From the NCBI GenBank assembly GCA_039198065.1, contig JBCCTU010000001.1:930001-994000 (forward strand): a DNA stretch of 64,000 nucleotides. The letters are read 5' to 3'. Below the pieces are notes generated by a model that made no database searches, was not told the origin of the DNA, and worked only from the letters and a program-made list of their open reading frames with translations. The stretch comes from CALHVX01 sp039198065. Lineage in GTDB: Bacteria > Pseudomonadota > Gammaproteobacteria > Pseudomonadales > Azotimanducaceae. Below, one piece after another: positions 59,887 to 64,000 of this stretch. Made by a program: the position numbers and the translations under genes. Positions within the stretch are counted from its first letter, which is position 1; each line of letters begins with the position of its first letter.

Positions 59887-60744
59887 GTGGCGAATTCGGA
59901 GCCTGATGCGTTGGTGCAGATTGATGACCCGCTACCGCGGGTTCGGCGCCTCACGCTCAATCGGCCAGCGAAGCGCAATGCGCTCTCGAACGCGTTGCGC
60001 ACGGAACTGTTTACCGCGCTGGAAGCTGCGGACCAGGACGATAACGTTCGTTGCCTCATCATTCGCGGCGCCGGCTCCTGCTTCTCCGCCGGCTATGACC
60101 TGACGGCGAATGCAGCCAAGGGGCAGCCGTTTCACACGCCGGCAGGCCTGTCGAACTGGCCACGGCACGTGGTCGACGGCTTTCTGAAGATGTGGGACTT
60201 GGGCAAACCGATCATTGCCCAGGTGCACGGCTACTGCTTAGCTGGCGGCACGGAGCTCGCGACGGCCTGTGATCTGGTTTACGTTGCCGAGGACGCCAAG
60301 ATCGGCTACCCCGTAGTACGGACGATTTCACCCCCGGACAATCAATTCTATCCATGGCTCGTGGGTATGCGACGAGCCATGGAACTGATGCTAACCGGGG
60401 ACTCGATGAGCGGTTTGGAGGCGGCAGCCTGTGGCTTTGCCAACCGAGCCTTTCCGGCAGACACGCTCGAAACGGCGGTGCTTGGCATTGCCGAGCGGGT
60501 TGCGCGGGTTCCCACCGACGTACAGCAGATCAACAAACGCGCCGTACACCGGCAAATGGAGGTCATGGGAATTCGCGCCGGAATTCGTGCCGGGACCGAA
60601 CTGCAGGCGCTGGCCACCTATACTGAAACCGCGCAGGCGCACTTTGCTGAAATCCGCAAGGGCCTGACGCAGGCACTGTCGCAGCGAGATGCGGCGTTTG
60701 GAGACTACCGGGAAGGGGCTGGTGACACCGATCCCAACGAGTAA
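59887..60744 (+). CDS. Enoyl-CoA hydratase/isomerase-family protein
   Basis: 285 residues, GTG start at 59887, 3 bases after the LLM stop. Crotonase fold with TLNRPAKRNALSNALRTEL, oxyanion-hole IRGAGSCFSAGYDLTANA, and HGYCLAGGTELATACDL. The usual second catalytic Glu position reads near RTISPPDN, so hydratase activity is likely but not certain. Acts on an acyl-CoA. Followed by a phosphatase gene. Confidence 0.88.
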   Translation: MANSEPDALVQIDDPLPRVRRLTLNRPAKRNALSNALRTELFTALEAADQDDNVRCLIIRGAGSCFSAGYDLTANAAKGQPFHTPAGLSNWPRHVVDGFLKMWDLGKPIIAQVHGYCLAGGTELATACDLVYVAEDAKIGYPVVRTISPPDNQFYPWLVGMRRAMELMLTGDSMSGLEAAACGFANRAFPADTLETAVLGIAERVARVPTDVQQINKRAVHRQMEVMGIRAGIRAGTELQALATYTETAQAHFAEIRKGLTQALSQRDAAFGDYREGAGDTDPNE

Positions 60745-60783
60745 CGCAGTTGCTGGCCGGCCGCGACCGGGTGAATTCTGCTT

Positions 60784-61434
60784 ATGAAAACCCTCTATGT
60801 GGTCCGTCACGGACAAACCGAATGGAACGTCGCGCGGCGGATGCAGGGCCGGCTGGACTCGGCGCTGACCGAGGCCGGTCAACAGCACGCCATCCGCAAC
60901 GGCGAGCTGATCAAAGCCCAAGGTGGAGTCGATCATCTGTTCGTGTCGCCAGCGGGTCGAACACAAGAGACCGCGTATCTGCTGAACTCCTTCCTTGGCG
61001 CAGCGATGACTTTTGATGAATCGCTGCTCGAGCGGGACTGTGGCCACTGGTCCGGGCTGACGGAGATGGAGATCGAAGAGCGCTTTCCGACCGAGTGGCA
61101 GGCCCGTATTGATGACCCGTTCGACTACCGTCCCCCGGGGGGTGAGAGCGTTGCGGATCTGGTTGAACGGGTGGAGCCTTTTCTCGACAGCCTGTTCGGC
61201 GCTCCCCACGAGCGAATCGCCATCGTCACCCACGGAATCATGTCACGCGCGATTCTCTCCAAGCTCCTTAGCCTGTCGAAAAAAATGGCGAACAGCGTGC
61301 GGCATCCGAACGATCTGGTGTATCGGCTGGAATTCCACCCTACGGAGATCCTCCCCAGCTACTTCCGTGCCGGCGAGGGGCCGGTGCGGGGGCTGTTCAC
61401 GAAAGATCTTGGCGCTGATTCCGTGCAGCGCTGA
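60784..61434 (+). CDS. Histidine phosphatase-family protein
   Basis: 216 residues. N-terminal catalytic RHG motif YVVRHGQTEWN (His about 9), LDSALTEAGQQHA, SPAGRTQETAYLL, and later THGIMSRAI with a second His. Phosphoglycerate-mutase-like fold; possibly a phosphoglycolate-type or alpha-ribazole-type phosphatase. Near glycolate genes only at 15 kb distance, so no clear link. Substrate unknown. Confidence 0.9.
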   Translation: MKTLYVVRHGQTEWNVARRMQGRLDSALTEAGQQHAIRNGELIKAQGGVDHLFVSPAGRTQETAYLLNSFLGAAMTFDESLLERDCGHWSGLTEMEIEERFPTEWQARIDDPFDYRPPGGESVADLVERVEPFLDSLFGAPHERIAIVTHGIMSRAILSKLLSLSKKMANSVRHPNDLVYRLEFHPTEILPSYFRAGEGPVRGLFTKDLGADSVQR

Positions 61435-61496
61435 CCCGCAACAGCCGATATTGCAGGCTTCACCAACCGATTAGCTCGAACATACGAGGGGGAACC

Positions 61497-62504
61497 ATGA
61501 AAGTAGACACAGGCATCAGCTTTGATCTGGCGAAAGCTGCGAGCGAGGCTCGCGATATCGAGGCGATGGGCTACACGGGGATCCTGTCAGCGGAGACATC
61601 GCACGACCCGTTTTTTCCATTAATGGTGGCCGCCCAAAACACCGAAAAAGTCGACCTCATGACGAGTATCGCCGTAGCGTTCGCCCGCTCGCCCATGATC
61701 CTTGCCAACATCGGGCACGATCTCAATTCAGCCTCGAACGGACGCTTTATCCTCGGGATCGGTTCCCAGATCCGGGCCCATATCACCAAGCGATTCAGCA
61801 TGCCGTGGTCGAGCCCGGCGAAGCGAATGCGGGAATTCATTCTCGCCATGCGCGCAATCTGGGGAAACTGGTATGACGGTACGCCCCTTGAGTTCACGGG
61901 CGAGTTCTATACGCACACCCTCATGACACCGTTCTTTACGCCGACCGATACGGAGCACGGCGCGCCACGGGTCTTCCTGGCAGCGGTGGGACCGATGATG
62001 ACCGAGGCCGCGGGAGAGGTTGCTGACGGCATCATCATCCATGCGTTCACCACCGGTAAGTACCTGCGTGAAACCACCTTACCGGCGCTTGAACGCGGCT
62101 TCGCGAAGGCCGGCAAGAGTCGCAACGATTTTGAAATCAGCTATCCAGTGTTTGTCGTGACAGGCAAGACGGAGGAAGAGCTGAAAGCGGCGGAGATCGC
62201 GACCCGTCGTCAAATCGCGTTCTACGGCTCGACGCCGGCCTACAAGCCGGTTCTCGAGAGCATCGATGCCGGTGAGCTGCAGGGTGAGCTGAACACCATG
62301 TCGAAACAGGGACGCTGGGAAGAAATGGGGGAACTCATTACCCCCGATATCCTCAAAGAGTTCGCCGTGGTGGGTGAACCGCAAACGATTCCGAACCAGA
62401 TCACGACGCGCTACGGCGATCTCGTGGATCGGACCTCGGCGGCCTACGCCAACATTCCCCGGGAAGACCGGCAGCAGATCATTCGCGATCTGACAGCGGC
62501 CTAA
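61497..62504 (+). CDS. LLM-class F420-dependent-type oxidoreductase (TIGR03617/MSMEG_2256-like)
   Basis: 335 residues, ATG 61497 with AGGGGG just before it. Motifs: MKVDTGISFDLAKAASEARD, MGYTGILSAETSHDPFFPL, NGRFILGIGSQIRAHITKRF and AAGEVADGIIIHAF. This resembles a subfamily described in mycobacteria. Cofactor may be F420 or FMN; no F420 gene is in the window. A hairpin follows. Confidence 0.85.
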   Translation: MKVDTGISFDLAKAASEARDIEAMGYTGILSAETSHDPFFPLMVAAQNTEKVDLMTSIAVAFARSPMILANIGHDLNSASNGRFILGIGSQIRAHITKRFSMPWSSPAKRMREFILAMRAIWGNWYDGTPLEFTGEFYTHTLMTPFFTPTDTEHGAPRVFLAAVGPMMTEAAGEVADGIIIHAFTTGKYLRETTLPALERGFAKAGKSRNDFEISYPVFVVTGKTEEELKAAEIATRRQIAFYGSTPAYKPVLESIDAGELQGELNTMSKQGRWEEMGELITPDILKEFAVVGEPQTIPNQITTRYGDLVDRTSAAYANIPREDRQQIIRDLTAA

Positions 62505-62533
62505 ATACTTTTTGTCCGACAATATTTTCCCTA

Positions 62534-62557
62534 GCTGTGTCGGTTGTCTGACACAGC
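62534..62557. terminator. Inverted repeat after the LLM gene
   Basis: GCTGTGTC (62534-62541), loop of 8, GACACAGC (62550-62557). It could end the LLM transcript or act as an operator; there is no T-run. Confidence 0.35.
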
Positions 62558-62591
62558 AGGGTGCGAACGGGCAGCTATACTGACGGTAGAA

Positions 62592-62620
62592 TTGTGACGC
62601 AGCGCACAGGCTGGCATAGT
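62592..62620 (+). promoter_or_regulatory. Candidate promoter with overlapping near-CRP site
   Basis: TTGTGA (62592-62597), 17-base spacer, CATAGT (62615-62620). Over the -35 lies TGTGACGCAGCGCACA (62593-62608), one base away from TGTGA-N6-TCACA. The leader to the transglycosylase GTG would be about 220 bases. Confidence 0.35.
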
Positions 62621-62847
62621 CTGCGGCTGCTCTTACAAGTCGATACATCTGGTCGCGGACAGGTTCGCAGACTACGGGTCAGACGGTTCACACCGACAGC
62701 ACGTCGCGTCAGCGACCGACTGTCGCCGGAGGACTGGTGACAAGAAGGTCCAAAGCGGGCAAACCCGAGTGGGTTAACAAAAAAAGGCCGATGGGCTAAA
62801 GAAGGCAGGCCCATGCGTCCAAAAAAGAGCGAGATGGGGCAACGGCA

Positions 62848-63576
62848 GTGACTACTGGGGCGGGCACTAGGACATCGGCGAAGTTTGAGGGCCATGCGTC
62901 TTCAAGCGGTGCGCTTACGTCTGTTCTGCGCGACGCAGAGAGTCTGCCGCTCTCTCCTAAGGTGTTTTTTGCTGCACATGCCGCGTTCGCCGTGGGCCTC
63001 ATGGTGCTGGCAAGCGTCCTTGGAACGATGGCACCCCGTTCAGACGTGGTGCGCGAATCCCTGGCGCTCAGGCCTCAACCCCTGACGCAGCCGTGGGTTA
63101 CCGAACTTCACGGTTTTGCGGAGCGGGTGCATCGAGGGTTTGGCATCCGTCGGGATACGGCACTTGAATTTTCCGAGTGGATCCTTGAGGCCGCGGAGCG
63201 CCAGGGGTTCCGACCGGAGTTGCTCGCCAGCCTGGTGCTGACGGAAAGCAGTTTTCGCAAGCAAGTCCGCTCCGGCGTGGGCGCAGTTGGGCCGGCGCAG
63301 GTCCGACCGAGTTTCTGGCGCCGCTTTTGCGGCACCCGGGATCTCACAGACCCGGCGGAGAACATTTATTGTGGCGCCCAGGTACTCGCGCTTTATCGGG
63401 ATCGGTGTGGCGACACGATCTGTGCGCTCGAAGCCTACAATGTCGGGCCTAAGAGTCGGCGGCAGCGTGCCGCTGCACGATACGTCGCCAAGATCGACTA
63501 CCGGCTGTCGCAGCTCGGACATGAGCTTGCACCAGAAGATGCAGAGGCCGCTGTTTCCGCCCTCGACGTGCTCTGA
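62848..63576 (+). CDS. Membrane-anchored lytic transglycosylase (SLT domain)
   Basis: 242 residues from GTG 62848. One membrane helix (about 38-60, KVFFAAHAAFAVGLMVLASVL) then a soluble-lytic-transglycosylase fold (about 95-225). The catalytic Glu is in LASLVLTESSF (about 132), followed by VRSGVGAVGPAQVRPSFW and ALEAYNVGP. It cleaves peptidoglycan glycan strands with anhydro ends. Signal anchor rather than lipoprotein. Closing gene before the intergenic region at 63577. Confidence 0.87.
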   Translation: MTTGAGTRTSAKFEGHASSSGALTSVLRDAESLPLSPKVFFAAHAAFAVGLMVLASVLGTMAPRSDVVRESLALRPQPLTQPWVTELHGFAERVHRGFGIRRDTALEFSEWILEAAERQGFRPELLASLVLTESSFRKQVRSGVGAVGPAQVRPSFWRRFCGTRDLTDPAENIYCGAQVLALYRDRCGDTICALEAYNVGPKSRRQRAAARYVAKIDYRLSQLGHELAPEDAEAAVSALDVL

Positions 63577-63711
63577 TTCCCATCCGGAGTCCCCTCATCC
63601 CGCGATCGCGATCCGCAAGGGCCCGTTCAAGGCGTTTTCACTCTGGCTGAGCTCGACTGCGAAAGGCACCCGTGATGGGAGCCGCTTGGGCCTGAACCAC
63701 CGCCGCTAGAC

Positions 63712-63729
63712 CATTCAGTTTTCATTCAG
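63712..63729 (+). promoter_or_regulatory. Direct repeat CATTCAG-TTTT-CATTCAG
   Basis: Two identical 7-mers (63712-63718, 63723-63729) repeat with an 11-base period. That 7+4 spacing is the layout of OmpR/PhoB-type tandem binding sites. The sequence does not match a well-known box by eye. Confidence 0.4.
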
Positions 63730-63854
63730 CGCATGAGACCTAACGTGATTGCACGGTGTTGGGACGTCGAGTTGTTTGTAGTTCGACGTCGCAGTCCAAC
63801 GACCGTTTCGCATCGGCTTGCTCCAAACGCCCTCCCGTGCCCGGCCGAGGCGAA

Positions 63855-63891
63855 GTCGATGGCCCGGAACCGCGCGTTCCGGGCCATCGAC
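63855..63891. terminator. 16-bp perfect hairpin before yegD
   Basis: GTCGATGGCCCGGAAC (63855-63870), loop CGCGC, GTTCCGGGCCATCGAC (63876-63891). Stem of 16 pairs with no mismatch, then GTTTACC. This is a very strong hairpin with a short T-stretch, 41 bases before the yegD ATG. It may be a terminator or a leader regulator. Confidence 0.6.
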
Positions 63892-63932
63892 GTTTACCCT
63901 TCCGTTCCGACGCACGGGTTGGATCTTTCCTG

Positions 63933-64000
63933 ATGGGCGCACCTCGTCCCTTATCCATCGGTATGGATTACGGAACCTCGCATTGCTCGGCGGGCCACGC
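63933..64000 (+). CDS. yegD: YegD-type Hsp70-family protein (N-terminal part)
   Basis: The open frame from ATG 63933 runs off the end of the window, with 22 codons visible. They read LSIGMDYGTSHCSAG, matching the phosphate-1 motif of YegD (IGFDYGTANCS) more than that of DnaK (GIDLGTTNS). It is a cytosolic Hsp70-like ATPase, probably a divergent chaperone. There is no strong ribosome-binding site before the ATG. The remainder cannot be checked. Confidence 0.75.
   Translation, partial: MGAPRPLSIGMDYGTSHCSAGH

Larger units (their letters stand above)
62505..62847. other. Intergenic region before the lytic transglycosylase (343 bases)
   Basis: No credible gene. It contains TTGTCCGACAA (62511-62521), a palindrome, then a 8-bp inverted repeat GCTGTGTC/GACACAGC (62534-62557), a TATACT -10-like hexamer (62576-62581), and a weak promoter TTGTGA-17-CATAGT (62592-62620) that overlaps a near-CRP sequence. 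Downstream of 62750 it is A-rich but shows nothing recognisable. Confidence 0.5.
63577..63932. other. Intergenic region before yegD with long hairpin and direct repeat
   Basis: 356 bases with no credible gene. It contains the 11-bp-spaced direct repeat at 63712-63729 and the 16-bp hairpin at 63855-63891. The rest shows no clear feature by eye. Confidence 0.55.

Noticed and set aside
62511..62521. TetR-type operator TTGTCCGACAA
   Set aside because: Short palindrome lying directly after a gene stop and far from the next start; no regulator gene nearby supports it.

Overview
GC-rich, gene-dense chromosomal DNA from a Gammaproteobacterium. The core synteny supports this: ruvA-ruvB-tolQRAB-pal-cpoB, dapA-bamC, mrcB with a TPR lipoprotein beside it, nadA, a bepA-type protease, and a tRNA-Lys much like the enteric one. 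Many lipid and acyl-CoA genes, three luciferase-like (LLM) oxidoreductases and glcDEF suggest an aerobic heterotroph, perhaps marine. Genus cannot be read from the sequence. No integrase, transposase, phage gene or CRISPR array was seen.

Layout. 1-6300: Holliday-junction helicase and the Tol-Pal envelope-constriction operon. 6316-6432: tRNA-Lys with its own promoter. 6474-7846: qmcA/nfeD pair. 8054-13388: two SDR oxidoreductases, a TPR hybrid histidine kinase and small proteins. 13402-18817: glutathione-synthetase-like ATP-grasp enzyme, nadA, BepA-like protease, TusA-like protein and a PerM-type permease. 18929-23075: dapA-bamC, a metallo-beta-lactamase-fold hydrolase, a CPxCG mini-protein and a cysteine-free CnoX-like Trx-TPR protein.

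23307-29351 is the most unusual part. It is a tight five-gene row: FHA-only protein, PP2C phosphatase, membrane Ser/Thr kinase with a sulfatase-modifying-factor-like outer domain, a TpsB/ShlB-type outer-membrane transporter with a basic N-terminal extension before its only hydrophobic segment, and a 91-residue exported protein. It looks like a phosphorylation-controlled outer-membrane export or sensing system. Neither a TpsA substrate nor any type VI secretion gene is present.

29424-44900: amidotransferase, a DUF1232-DUF6279-type fusion lipoprotein, two acyl-CoA synthetases, a GGDEF protein, FAD glycerol-3-phosphate dehydrogenase, a GST, an NMO-like protein, a dienelactone hydrolase, dihydroorotase and an outer-membrane barrel. 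45046-50233: glcDEF and an MFS carrier. 50236-53839: periplasmic thiol oxidoreductase, PBP1b and an LpoP-like lipoprotein. 54031-62504: glutaredoxin, a membrane protein fused to an SNase-like domain, pyrophosphatase, an ACAD10-like kinase, enoyl-CoA hydratase, a histidine phosphatase and three LLM proteins. 62848-64000: a lytic transglycosylase and the start of a YegD-type Hsp70.

A second recurrent theme is short tandem repeats of period 12-14 bp at or just before the 5' ends of genes. Six loci have them (4784, 7887, 16984, 17272, 23115, 58828). Their sequences are unrelated but their architecture is similar.
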